From Azospirillum griseum (GTDB lineage Bacteria > Pseudomonadota > Alphaproteobacteria > Azospirillales > Azospirillaceae), in assembly GCF_003966125.1 (NCBI RefSeq), contig NZ_RXMA01000023.1, positions 24,762 to 88,761 of the forward strand: DNA of 64,000 bases, given 5' to 3'. Positions 8,049 to 15,734 of the stretch are shown in pieces. The stretch's first letter is position 1. Each line of letters begins with the position of its first letter. A program made the position numbers and the translations under genes. The notes under the pieces are model-generated. The model was given only the letters and a program-made list of their open reading frames with translations, ran no database searches and was not told where the DNA came from.

Positions 8049-8996
8049 ATGTTCTCCATTCCGCCCGCCAAAGCCCCCAAGCCCGCCGCTGGCGCTCCCG
8101 CCGGGGCCGCCGACGTCGTGAAGGACAGCACCGACCGCGATTTCATGGTCGATGTGATCGAAGCCTCGCGCAACGTGCCGGTCATCGTCGATTTCTGGGC
8201 ACCCTGGTGCGGCCCCTGCAAGCAGCTTGGCCCGGTCATCGAAAAGCTGGTGCGCGCCGCCAAGGGCGCGGTGCGGCTGGTGAAGATCGACACCGACCAG
8301 CACCCGATGATCGCCTCGCAATTGCGGGTCCAGTCCATTCCGGCGGTCTACGCCTTTTTCCAGGGCCGCCCGGTCGATGGTTTCATGGGGGCCAAGCCCG
8401 AGTCGGAGCTGAAGACCTTCATCGACAAGCTGGTGAAGCTGGCCAAGGCGTCCGGTGCCGCCGCCGGTGATCCGCTGGAGGAGGCGCTGGCCCAGGCCAA
8501 GGAGATGCTGGACGCGGGCGACCTGCAAGGGGCTGTCGATCTCTATGGCGAGATCCTGCAGGCCGAACCGGAAAACGCGGCGGCCTACGCCGGGACCATC
8601 CGTTGCCTGATCGCCGCCGGGGATCTGGAGAACGCCAAGGCGATGCTGGCCCAGGCCCCCGCCGCGCTGGCCAAGGACAAGGAGCTGGCCAACGTCCGCG
8701 CCTCGCTGGAGGTGGCGGAGCAGGCGGCCAACGCCGGACCGATCCCGGAGCTGATGGAGCGAGTCGCCCACAACGCCGACGATCACGAGTCCCGTTTCGA
8801 TCTGGCCATGGCGCTGTTCGCGGCGGGCAAGCGCGAGGCGGCGGTGGAGGAGCTGTTGACCATCGTTCGCCGTGACCGTGCGTGGAACGACGACTCGGCG
8901 CGCAAGCAACTGGTCAAGTTCTTCGAGGCCTTTGGCCCGACCGACCCGCTGACCGTGCAGACCCGCCGCAAGCTGTCGACGATTCTGTTCCGCTGA
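8049..8996 (+). CDS. cnoX: Thioredoxin-TPR co-chaperone (CnoX/YbbN type)
   Basis: Protein of 315 residues with an N-terminal thioredoxin domain (about 28-135) and a C-terminal TPR-like helical half. The redox motif is intact as W-C-G-P-C at residues 53-57, in V-D-F-W-A-P-W-C-G-P-C-K-Q-L. E. coli CnoX has a degenerate S-x-x-C site, so this protein is likelier to be redox active. The helical half includes E-A-L-A-Q-A-K-E-M-L-D-A-G-D-L-Q-G-A. Family members protect substrates from aggregation and hand them to GroEL. ATG 8049 is chosen; an upstream frame start at 7977 adds residues of no recognisable domain. It is followed after 41 bases by a LON-domain gene, so an operon is likely. Confidence 0.9.
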   Translation: MFSIPPAKAPKPAAGAPAGAADVVKDSTDRDFMVDVIEASRNVPVIVDFWAPWCGPCKQLGPVIEKLVRAAKGAVRLVKIDTDQHPMIASQLRVQSIPAVYAFFQGRPVDGFMGAKPESELKTFIDKLVKLAKASGAAAGDPLEEALAQAKEMLDAGDLQGAVDLYGEILQAEPENAAAYAGTIRCLIAAGDLENAKAMLAQAPAALAKDKELANVRASLEVAEQAANAGPIPELMERVAHNADDHESRFDLAMALFAAGKREAAVEELLTIVRRDRAWNDDSARKQLVKFFEAFGPTDPLTVQTRRKLSTILFR

Positions 8997-9037
8997 TCCA
9001 CCTGTTCCCGGCGCGAAGGGGTTCTATCTGATTGGTC

Positions 9038-9706
9038 ATGAGCCGGAACCCCTTCGATCCCCCCTTTGACCAGCTGCCGCCGACGCTGCCGATCTTCCCC
9101 CTGCCCGGGGCGTTGCTTCTGCCGCGCACGCGGTTGCCGCTGAACATCTTCGAACCGCGCTATCTGGCGATGGTCGAGGACGCCCTGCGGGCCGGAGACC
9201 GCATGATCGGCATGATCCAGCCGGTGGCCCCCGCCTGCCGGGGGCGTGAACCGCCGGTCTACGACGTCGGCTGTGCCGGGCGCATCACCAGCTTTTCCGA
9301 AACCGAGGATGGCCGTTTCCTCATCACCCTGTCGGGCCTGACCCGTTTCGGGGTGGAGCGCGAGATCGAGGGCGCGCGCGGCTACCGCCGCGTCGTGCCC
9401 TGCTGGGACTGCTTCGCCGAGGACATGGAGCCGGAGCGCTGCGGCGAGGTCGAGCGCGGGCGGCTGCTGACCGGGCTGAAGAGCTATTTCCGTCTGCACG
9501 GCATCTCGGTCGATTGGCAATCCATCGAAGGGTCGCTGGACGAGCGTTTGGTCAATTCCCTGGCGATGGTCTGTCCCTTCAGCGCGGCGGAAAAACAGGG
9601 GCTGTTGGAAGCGCCGACGCTCGCCGAACGCGGGAAGCTCTTGATCGGCTTGATCGAGATGGCCATTCTCGACTGCCGCGACGGCGATTGCGCCCCGTGC
9701 CATTGA
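9038..9706 (+). CDS. LON N-terminal (substrate-binding) domain protein
   Basis: Stand-alone LON_substr_bdg protein of 222 residues, without the AAA+ or protease domains of Lon. The family signature is L-P-I-F-P-L-P-G-A-L-L-L-P-R and then L-P-L-N-I-F-E-P-R-Y-L-A-M-V, followed by I-G-M-I-Q-P. It has several Cys residues, including D-C-R-D-G-D-C-A-P-C-H at the C-terminus. Function is unknown; members are common downstream of ybbN-type genes in alphaproteobacteria. A TTG at 9032 is in frame, but ATG 9038 is preferred. It probably shares a transcript with the upstream cnoX and downstream trm112-like gene. Confidence 0.85.
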   Translation: MSRNPFDPPFDQLPPTLPIFPLPGALLLPRTRLPLNIFEPRYLAMVEDALRAGDRMIGMIQPVAPACRGREPPVYDVGCAGRITSFSETEDGRFLITLSGLTRFGVEREIEGARGYRRVVPCWDCFAEDMEPERCGEVERGRLLTGLKSYFRLHGISVDWQSIEGSLDERLVNSLAMVCPFSAAEKQGLLEAPTLAERGKLLIGLIEMAILDCRDGDCAPCH

Positions 9707-9737
9707 GATTTCCGTTCCCCTTTCCGAGAGACGCCCG

Positions 9738-9980
9738 ATGACCACGCCCGACGACAAGACCAGCGACGCCAAGGCCGGTGCCCGCGTCGATCCCAAGCTG
9801 TTGGAAATCCTGGTCTGCCCGTTGACCAAAGGTCCCCTGCGCTTTGACGCGGAGCGTGGCGAGCTGGTGAGCGAGCGTGCCGGGCTGGCCTATCCCATCC
9901 GCGACGGCATCCCGATCATGCTGATCGACGAGGCGCGCAGCCTCGACAAGGCCGGGGTTGGCACCGGGGCCAACGGATGA
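9738..9980 (+). CDS. Trm112/YcaR family small protein
   Basis: A protein of 80 residues with the Trm112 core: L-L-E-I-L-V-C-P-L-T-K-G-P-L, then L-A-Y-P-I-R-D-G-I-P-I-M-L-I-D-E-A-R. Only one Cys of the usual zinc site remains, as in the bacterial UPF0434 group. Eukaryotic relatives activate methyltransferases; the bacterial role is not settled. It has an N-terminal polar extension of about 18 residues. The stop overlaps the next start as ATGA (9977-9980), indicating translational coupling with the DUF971 gene. Confidence 0.88.
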   Translation: MTTPDDKTSDAKAGARVDPKLLEILVCPLTKGPLRFDAERGELVSERAGLAYPIRDGIPIMLIDEARSLDKAGVGTGANG

Positions 9981-10381
9981 GCGCCGACGAGCGTTTCGTC
10001 ACCCCCTCGTTCGGGACCGTTCATTGGCCGGTGGAAATCCGGCTGAAGCGGGAGGACAAGCGGCTGGAGGTCGATTTTGACGATGGCCGCCGCTTTTCCT
10101 ATCCGGCGGAGTTCCTGCGCGTCGTCAGCCCGTCGGCTGAGGTGCAGGGTCACACCCCCAGCCAGAAGCAGACGGTCTCCGGCCGCCGCCATGTCGGCAT
10201 CATGGGGGTGGAGGCGGTCGGCAACTACGCCATCCGCATCCTGTTCGACGATCTGCACGACAGCGGCATCTTTTCGTGGACCTATCTCTATGAGATCGGG
10301 GCCGAGCAGGACCGCCTGTGGGCCGGCTATCTGGCTGAATTGGCGGCCAAGGGCTTGAGCCGGGACCCGATCCGGCGTTGA
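9977..10381 (+). CDS. DUF971 (GBBH-like N-terminal domain) protein
   Basis: A protein of 134 residues with the DUF971 pattern: W-P-V-E-I-R-L-K-R-E-D-K-R-L-E-V-D-F-D-D-G, then F-S-Y-P-A-E-F-L-R-V, G-V-E-A-V-G-N-Y-A-I-R-I-L-F-D-D and S-G-I-F-S-W-T-Y-L-Y-E-I. The same fold forms the N-terminal domain of gamma-butyrobetaine hydroxylase and occurs in iron-sulfur assembly factors such as those next to apbC. The Cys and His zinc ligands of the hydroxylase domain are not evident. It is co-translated with the Trm112-like gene. Its biochemical role is not assignable from sequence. Confidence 0.87.
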   Translation: MSADERFVTPSFGTVHWPVEIRLKREDKRLEVDFDDGRRFSYPAEFLRVVSPSAEVQGHTPSQKQTVSGRRHVGIMGVEAVGNYAIRILFDDLHDSGIFSWTYLYEIGAEQDRLWAGYLAELAAKGLSRDPIRR

Positions 10382-10521
10382 CCGGGCGGCACGGCGCGGG
10401 GCCGGTCGGCGCGCGCCGTGCGGCGTTCCACCGCATCGCATCCTCCCAGAATCTCCCTTGCGCATTTCTCTAAAATTTTATACAAAAGCTTATCGAATGC
10501 GGCGGGACAACGGAGGGCAAG

Positions 10522-10761
10522 ATGGCGACGACGGCGTGGATTGAAAAGCGTCTGGAAGCCCGACAGCAAGCCGCCCGCGCCCGCCTGCACCGCCGCCAGC
10601 GCAGCACCAACGCCAAGAAGATGGCCTGGACGCGCGACATCGCCCGCGTCGTGTTGGTGGCCTCCGTCCTGACCCTGGGGGTGTTGGCGGTTGAGATTGG
10701 TCGCAAGGCCGTGACCGTCCTGAACCACGCCAGCGCCGTCGCCACCGTGTCCATCGGCTGA
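10522..10761 (+). CDS. Small single-pass membrane protein, unknown
   Basis: A protein of 79 residues that I do not recognise. The first 40 residues are strongly basic and helical, rich in Arg, Ala and Gln. One hydrophobic segment follows (about 40-57, I-A-R-V-V-L-V-A-S-V-L-T-L-G-V-L) and then a short tail. This predicts an inner-membrane protein with its basic part in the cytoplasm. GGAGGG lies just upstream of the ATG, and an AT-rich stretch at 10465-10495 could hold a promoter. It has its own transcription unit, since a large hairpin separates it from the convergent cupin gene. Confidence 0.65.
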   Translation: MATTAWIEKRLEARQQAARARLHRRQRSTNAKKMAWTRDIARVVLVASVLTLGVLAVEIGRKAVTVLNHASAVATVSIG

Positions 10762-10796
10762 TCGCAGGGTCCCGTCCGCGCGCTGGCGCGGTTGAC

Positions 10797-10905
10797 GCCC
10801 CCGCACACCCTCCTCTCTCCCGCCCGGTTGGGACGGGTTCCTCCTTTGGCCAGGCTCCGAATCGCGGGCCAGCCGCACACGGGGGAGAGGGCGGTGTGCG
10901 GGGGT
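10797..10905. terminator. Large hairpin between convergent genes
   Basis: Outer arms GCCCCCGCACACC (10797-10809) and GGTGTGCGGGGG (10893-10904) pair almost perfectly, and the next segments (CTCTCTCCC and GGGGGAGAG) extend the stem. T residues follow on the plus strand. It probably terminates both the small membrane-protein gene and the cupin gene; its size suggests it may be a small palindromic element. Confidence 0.5.
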
Positions 10906-10921
10906 GCTTTTGTGTGCGGCG

Positions 10922-11278
10922 TCAGCCCAGAACGATGACGTAGCGCTTGGTCGTTGTCGTCACCACCGTCCAGGACCCGACGAAACCGGGTTCGATGACG
11001 AAGCGGTCCCCCGCCGTCAACGTCCAGCGCCGCCCGTCGTCGTGGGCGACCACGCTTTCGCCCTCCAGAATCTCGCAATACTCCCACTCGTCATACTGGA
11101 TGCGCCACGCGCCGGGGGTGGAGCGCCACACCCCGGCGAAGCGGGTGCCGTCCGCCGATTCGTAGCCGTTCCAGGTGGTGAAAACCGGTGAACCGTTGAT
11201 GAGACGGTCGGGGGCGGGCGCGCCGGTTTCGGGCGTGGCGTCGCCCAGCACGAACAGCGGCGGGGGTGCGTCGGTCAT
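10922..11278 (-). CDS. Cupin-domain protein
   Basis: A protein of 118 residues with a single beta-barrel cupin of the DUF861 (ethanolamine/ureidoglycine-type) group: W-E-Y-C-E-I-L-E-G-E-S-V-V, D-D-G-R-R-W-T-L-T-A-G-D-R-F-V-I-E-P-G-F and G-S-W-T-V-V at the end. The usual metal-binding His pair is poorly conserved, so an enzymatic role is uncertain. The start is taken as 11278; an ATG seven codons upstream also exists. It is 36 bases downstream of a HAD hydrolase gene on the same strand, so the two may be cotranscribed. Confidence 0.75.
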   Translation of the reverse strand: MTDAPPPLFVLGDATPETGAPAPDRLINGSPVFTTWNGYESADGTRFAGVWRSTPGAWRIQYDEWEYCEILEGESVVAHDDGRRWTLTAGDRFVIEPGFVGSWTVVTTTTKRYVIVLG

Positions 11279-11314
11279 GGCGGGTCCTGAACAGGGCAAG
11301 AGGGGGAAGGGGCT

Positions 11315-11998
11315 TCACCAGGAGGCCAGCAGCGGCGGCAGGTCGTGCACCGAGTCGAGGCGGCGGTAATGGGCATCGGGCGGGTCGGCCTCCTCATGCG
11401 CCCAGGTGATGGCGTAGGGGATGTGGACGGCGTGGCCGCCCAGCGCCAGCACCGGCAGAATGTCCGACCGGATCGAGTTGCCGACCATGACGAAGCGTTC
11501 CGCCGCGACGCCGTGGCGGTCGAGCACCCGGCGGTAGCTGGCCGGGTCCTTTTCGCTGACGATCTCCACCGCGTCGAACCGCCCGGCGAGGCCGGAGCGT
11601 GCCACCTTGCTTTCCTGGTCGAACAGGTCGCCCTTGGTGATCAGGATCAGGCGGTAACGGCGGGACAGCGCGTCGACCACCTCCGCCACGCCGGGCAGCA
11701 GTTCCACCGGGTGGTCCAGCATCGCCTTGCCGAAATCGATCAGGCTCTGCAGATCGCGGGCGGGAACCCGGCCGTCGGTGACGGAAATCGCGGTTTCGAT
11801 CATCGACAGCACGAAGCCTTTGATGCCGTAGCCATAGACCGCGAGATTCGCCCGTTCGGCCTCCAACAGGCGGCGGTCAAGGTCGGCCGGATCGGCGGCG
11901 TGGGCCAGCAGGGCGCGAAACCGCTCCTGCGTCATCGAAAACAGGGACTCGTTGTGCCAGAGGGTGTCGTCGCCGTCAAAGCCGATGGTGTCAATCAT
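11315..11998 (-). CDS. HAD-superfamily hydrolase
   Basis: A protein of 227 residues with the HAD nucleophile motif F-D-G-D-D-T-L-W-H-N-E at residues 7-17, where the usual DxDxT reads D-G-D-D-T. Motif II/III are visible as I-L-I-T-K-G-D-L-F-D-Q-E-S-K and V-G-N-S-I-R-S-D-I-L-P-V-L. An alpha-helical cap lies between. It is probably a cytoplasmic phosphatase for a small phosphorylated metabolite; substrate is unknown. It is the first gene of a possible two-gene unit with the cupin gene and is divergent from the DUF1127 gene. Confidence 0.88.
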   Translation of the reverse strand: MIDTIGFDGDDTLWHNESLFSMTQERFRALLAHAADPADLDRRLLEAERANLAVYGYGIKGFVLSMIETAISVTDGRVPARDLQSLIDFGKAMLDHPVELLPGVAEVVDALSRRYRLILITKGDLFDQESKVARSGLAGRFDAVEIVSEKDPASYRRVLDRHGVAAERFVMVGNSIRSDILPVLALGGHAVHIPYAITWAHEEADPPDAHYRRLDSVHDLPPLLASW

Positions 11999-12295
11999 GA
12001 TGAAGCCGTATGATCCGCAAGTAAAACAAAAGATGCCGCAAGACCGCCGCGCTGTCCAGGCAAGTGGGATTGTGGGTGTGGCGAACGATGCGCGGTCAGA
12101 ATGACAGTTTCGCCACAGTTTGAAAACATTCCCTGCTCAGACCTTCGTTGCCTGCAAAGCGGGCATGTTGATGAGAGGGGTGGCAGACCGGGGAAAAGAG
12201 GCGTAATTATCTTTCCACGGACCGAGGGCGTGATCGCCAGACCGGCGGACCCCTCGACCCACCGGCACACGAATAACACATCAGGAATCACCATC

Positions 12296-12508
12296 ATGGC
12301 CACCCTTCTGCATTCGGCGCAGGCCGATCGCGGCTCGCTGTCTCTCGCCAATCTGTTTGCCACCGGCTTCAATCTGGTCGGTCTGTGGCGCCAGCGCGTC
12401 GTCACCCGTCGTGAACTGAGCCGCCTGGACGAGCGCATGCTCCAGGACATCGGTTTCAGCCGCACCGACGCCGACGAAGAAATGTCCAAGCCGTTCTGGC
12501 GCGAATGA
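12296..12508 (+). CDS. DUF1127 small protein (YjiS-like)
   Basis: A protein of 70 residues with the DUF1127 core near its C-terminus: L-W-R-Q-R-V-V-T-R-R-E-L-S-R-L-D-E-R-M-L-Q-D-I-G-F-S-R-T-D-A-D-E-E. Related small Arg-rich proteins in alphaproteobacteria affect RNA turnover, phosphate and carbon metabolism. AGGAATC precedes the ATG. A long upstream region (12000-12295) without another gene could hold its promoter. A strong terminator follows directly, so it is monocistronic. Confidence 0.9.
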   Translation: MATLLHSAQADRGSLSLANLFATGFNLVGLWRQRVVTRRELSRLDERMLQDIGFSRTDADEEMSKPFWRE

Positions 12509-12523
12509 GCGCGCGTGACGCCG

Positions 12524-12560
12524 AAAAGGGCCGCCTCCAACCGGAGAGCGGCCCTTTTTT
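12524..12560 (+). terminator. Intrinsic terminator after DUF1127 gene
   Basis: GGGCCGC pairs with GCGGCCC, extended by CTCC/GGAG with one bulged A, and is followed by TTTTTT. It is a textbook rho-independent terminator. Confidence 0.85.
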
Positions 12561-12739
12561 GTGCCTGAAATTTGGGCGTGGCTGAAACGGCGGCATATCT
12601 GCCGAACCAAACAGCGCGCAAAAAAAGCGCCCCGAAGGAGCGCTGGGGGTCCGTTGATCCGCCGACCGGGATGGACGGTCGGCGGATCGCAGGAGGCTGA
12701 AGCGGCGCGGATCGGCGGGCCTTTTCCGCGCGCGGGTCT

Positions 12740-13876
12740 TCAGATGCAATAATGCTTCAGCGGCTCGAACCCGTTGAAGCAGACCGCCGAATAGGTGGTG
12801 GTGTAGGCACCCGTCGCGTGGATGCGCACACGGTCGCCCGCCTTCAGATCCGTCGGCAGCTTGTAGTCGGCGCGCTCGTACAGCACATCGGCGGAATCGC
12901 AGGTGGGACCGGCCAGGATCACCGCCTCGCGGTCGCCGGTCTCGTCATCGCCCAACACCTCGATCGGGTATTGGATGGCTTCGTCCATGGTTTCGGCCAG
13001 GCCGCTGAACTTGCCGATGTCGAGATAGACCCAGCGCTTGGCGTCGTCCGCCGACTTGCGGGACACCAGCACGACCTCGCTCTCGATGATGCCGGCGCTG
13101 CCGACCATGCCGCGCCCCGGCTCCACGATGGTTTCCGGCAGATGGTTGCCGAAATGGGTGCGCAGCGAGTCGAAGATCGCCTGACCATAGGCGGTGCTTT
13201 CCGGCACGTCGGTGCGGTAGCGGGTGGGGAAGCCGCCGCCCAGATTGATCATGCCCAGATCGACGCCCAGGATTTCAAGCTCGCGGAACAGCTGGGCCAC
13301 CTGGAAGATGGCGTTGTCCCACTGCTTCAAATCCTTTTGCTGCGAGCCGACGTGGAACGAGACGCCATAGGGCTGCACGTTCATGTCGCGGGCCTTCAGC
13401 AGCAGCGCGCGCGCCATCGGCAGATCGCAGCCGAACTTGCGCGACAGCGGCCATTCGGCCCCTTCGCCGGAGGTCAGGATGCGGCAGAACACGCGGGAGC
13501 CGGGGGCGGCGCGCTCGATCTTTTCCAGTTCGGCGTCGCTGTCGAAGGCGTAGAGGCGCACGCCCAGTTCGAAGGCGCGGCGGATGTCCGCTTCCTTCTT
13601 GATGGTGTTGCCGTAGGAAATGCGGTCGGGCGTGACCCCGGCGGCCAGCGCCATCTGGATTTCCGGGACCGAGGCGCAATCGAAGGCCGAGCCGAGCCGG
13701 GCCAGCAACGCCAGAATTTCCGCCGCCGGGTTGGCCTTCACCGCGTAGAAGATGCGGGCGTCGGGCAGGGCGTCGTGCAGATCGTTGTAATTCTGCTCGA
13801 CCACGTCCAGATCGACGACGAGGCAAGGGGTCTGCGGGCGCTGCTCTTCGAAAAAGCGCGCAATCTTCTGGGTCAT
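12740..13876 (-). CDS. odc: Ornithine/lysine decarboxylase (fold type III)
   Basis: PLP enzyme of 378 residues that decarboxylates ornithine to putrescine, perhaps also lysine to cadaverine. It has the alanine-racemase-like barrel with the PLP lysine at residue 47 in F-Y-A-V-K-A-N-P, the glycine-rich G-G-G-F-P, E-P-G-R-G-M-V-G and the catalytic Cys region G-P-T-C-D-S-A-D-V-L-Y. This is the eukaryotic-like type, common in alphaproteobacteria, not the large E. coli SpeC/SpeF type. AGGAG lies six bases upstream of the ATG. The 500-base leader upstream holds a small ORF and competing stem-loops, suggesting control by polyamine or ornithine level. Confidence 0.94.
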   Translation of the reverse strand: MTQKIARFFEEQRPQTPCLVVDLDVVEQNYNDLHDALPDARIFYAVKANPAAEILALLARLGSAFDCASVPEIQMALAAGVTPDRISYGNTIKKEADIRRAFELGVRLYAFDSDAELEKIERAAPGSRVFCRILTSGEGAEWPLSRKFGCDLPMARALLLKARDMNVQPYGVSFHVGSQQKDLKQWDNAIFQVAQLFRELEILGVDLGMINLGGGFPTRYRTDVPESTAYGQAIFDSLRTHFGNHLPETIVEPGRGMVGSAGIIESEVVLVSRKSADDAKRWVYLDIGKFSGLAETMDEAIQYPIEVLGDDETGDREAVILAGPTCDSADVLYERADYKLPTDLKAGDRVRIHATGAYTTTYSAVCFNGFEPLKHYCI

Positions 13877-14293
13877 CTCAGTCTCCTGGGACGCAAGATG
13901 ATGGATCGGAAAAGGCGGAGTCGGGGGGAGCGGAGCGGCCTAACGCTCAGCGGACCAACAGCAAATCTTGCAGGTCAGGCGTTAAAGGCCGCTGATACTG
14001 GTCTGGTCCGTACACGATCGAATCGCGTCGGTTTTGGCCAGGACGGGCAAATTTCCCAGATCGGGCAGATTTCGATGACGGGTGGACACGCGCCCACCCA
14101 CAACAACATGAACCATCGTAACCTCCAAGACGCCGCCTTGTTTAGGGGACGGTCGGGGATCACGCGTTACGTCGTTGCATAACCACATCTCGGGAACAGC
14201 CGAGGGGCGGGCCAGCGGCACGTGCGCTTGCGAGTTGCCGTTACATAGATCCATAGGCCCGCGATGCAAAGGGAAAAATGCGCAGCGGACCAA
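13877..14293 (-). promoter_or_regulatory. Structured 5' leader of the decarboxylase gene
   Basis: The region between the MFS stop (14379) and the decarboxylase start has several exact pairings on the minus strand. AGCGGCCT-TT-AACGC (13993-13979) pairs with GCGTTAGGCCGCT (13946-13934) with a two-base bulge. CGGACCA (14010-14004) pairs with TGGTCCG (13957-13951). GCAAGAT (13971-13965) pairs with ATCTTGC (13899-13893), just upstream of the AGGAG. An 11-mer (CAGCGGACCAA, plus strand) occurs at 13948-13958 and again at 14283-14293, giving the second pairing an alternative partner. The speF leader RNA family is known upstream of such genes in alphaproteobacteria; membership here is inferred from position. 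Confidence 0.6.
13982..14116 (-). CDS. Leader small ORF upstream of decarboxylase
   Basis: A 44-residue ORF with a strong Shine-Dalgarno (GGAGG at 14126-14122, five bases from the ATG). It begins M-V-H-V-V-V-G-G-R-V and ends T-S-I-S-G-L. Its stop codon falls inside the 5' arm of the largest downstream stem, and its 3' part contains one arm of a second stem. Ribosome position on this ORF would therefore decide which structures form. In E. coli the SpeFL peptide performs ornithine sensing ahead of speF; no sequence similarity to it is claimed. It may be a regulatory leader peptide; its product has no recognisable domain. Confidence 0.55.
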   Translation of the reverse strand: MVHVVVGGRVSTRHRNLPDLGNLPVLAKTDAIRSCTDQTSISGL

Positions 14294-14378
14294 AAAAATC
14301 ACAAGCGCGGGTGGGTGGTAAAAAACGGTAACAAATTCAACAATTTGGTCATGATGATGGGGTGCCGGCCGATGCGGG

Positions 14379-15584
14379 TCACGGTTGCGGGTCGTGTTGT
14401 TCCGACACCGGAACGACCAAAAGCCGGTGCGCAAGCAGCGCGCCCAGCCCGGCCAGCCCGATGGCACCCATCAGCGGCATCGCCGTTCCGCTGTGCAGAT
14501 GGCCAACCGCCAGCCCGACCACAGCGGCGACGGTCATCTGGACGAAACCCAGCAGGGAGGAGGCCAGCCCGGCCATCGTCGGGTACGGGCCGACCGCGTT
14601 GGCGGTGGCGTTGGGCAGGGTCAAGCCGACCCCCAGGATGAACAGGAAGACCGGGGCGACGACGCTGGCGATCTGGAGAACGCCCGCCGCCGCCAACCCA
14701 ACCCCCAGCGCGCCGCCCGCCAGCGACACCAGCGTGCCGGTCCGGATCATCCGGGCACCGCCCCAGCGGTGCGACAGCTTTCCGGCCACGAGCGAACCGA
14801 GGGTGTAGCCCAGCACAACGGTGGCGAAGCTCATCCCATACTGCGCGGGCGACAGGTGCATCTGACCGATCAGCAGAAAGGACGAGCCGGAGATGAAGGC
14901 GAAGATGCCGCTGTAGGAGCAGGCGACGACCAGCACATAGCCGATGAAGCGGCGGTTGCGCAGCAGCAGCGCGTAGTTCGCCAGCATGCGTCCGGGATTC
15001 AGCGCCTCGTGGTCGCGGGTGGTGTTGGTTTCGGCCAGCAGGGACCAGACCGCAACCAGGATCACCACGGCGAAGCCGGTCAGCAGGATGAAGTTGGAAC
15101 GCCAGCCGAACAGCTCCATCAACGCCCCGCCCAGCACCGGACCGACCGCCGGAGCCAGCGTCATCGCCATCGACATGTAGGCCAACACGGTGGCCGCCCG
15201 GTCGCGTCCGAACACGTCGCGGACCACGGCCCGCCCGACCACCGGGCCGCAGCAGGCCCCCAGCGCCTGGAAGAAACGGGCGGCGATCAACCCCTCCACG
15301 CTGGTGGCGAGCGCGCACACGGCGCTGGCCACCAGATACACGGCGATGCCGACCAGCAGCGTCGGGCGTCGCCCGAACCGGTCGGACATTGGCCCGTAGA
15401 TCAGTTGCGACACGGCGAAGCCGATCAGGAAGGTCGACAGCGTCAACTGCACCATGGCGATGTCGGTGTCGAACACCCGCACCAGCGTGGGCAGCGACGG
15501 CAGATACAGGTCGGTGGACAGCGGGCCGAAGGCGACCAGCGCGGTCAACAGGATGCGGATCACCAGGGAATCGGAACGGGGCAT
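14379..15584 (-). CDS. Bcr/CflA-family multidrug efflux MFS transporter
   Basis: Inner-membrane drug:proton antiporter of 401 residues with 12 predicted membrane segments. The DHA1 motif A reads G-P-M-S-D-R-F-G-R-R-P between segments 2 and 3. The Bcr/CflA start F-G-P-L-S-T-D-L-Y-L-P-S-L-P and the later A-P-A-V-G-P-V-L-G-G-A-L (motif C) are clear. Relatives export bicyclomycin, chloramphenicol or sulfonamides; the substrate here is unknown. The gene lies upstream of the decarboxylase on the same strand, but the 500-base leader between them argues for separate transcripts. Confidence 0.92.
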   Translation of the reverse strand: MPRSDSLVIRILLTALVAFGPLSTDLYLPSLPTLVRVFDTDIAMVQLTLSTFLIGFAVSQLIYGPMSDRFGRRPTLLVGIAVYLVASAVCALATSVEGLIAARFFQALGACCGPVVGRAVVRDVFGRDRAATVLAYMSMAMTLAPAVGPVLGGALMELFGWRSNFILLTGFAVVILVAVWSLLAETNTTRDHEALNPGRMLANYALLLRNRRFIGYVLVVACSYSGIFAFISGSSFLLIGQMHLSPAQYGMSFATVVLGYTLGSLVAGKLSHRWGGARMIRTGTLVSLAGGALGVGLAAAGVLQIASVVAPVFLFILGVGLTLPNATANAVGPYPTMAGLASSLLGFVQMTVAAVVGLAVGHLHSGTAMPLMGAIGLAGLGALLAHRLLVVPVSEQHDPQP

Positions 15585-15653
15585 GGTCGGACCGGTGTTT
15601 CAGGCTGCGGCGGGGCGCGGCACTGTATCCGATGAAACCAATTGATGCCCACG

Positions 15654-15711
15654 CGCGAAGGCGCGCATCAGATATTCGCGAAGGCGCGCATCAGATATTC
15701 GCGAAGGCGCG
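15654..15711. repeat. 23-base tandem repeat, 2.5 copies
   Basis: The unit CGCGAAGGCGCGCATCAGAT followed by ATT occurs exactly at 15654-15676 and 15677-15699, and its first 12 bases repeat at 15700-15711. It lies between the MFS start and the protease stop on the minus strand. Confidence 0.9.
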
Positions 15712-15734
15712 TGTCGGGTCCCGTTGGCGGGGAG

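Noticed and set aside
15654..15711. Possible CRISPR-like repeat
   Set aside because: The copies are directly adjacent without spacers; it is a plain tandem repeat and no cas gene is present.
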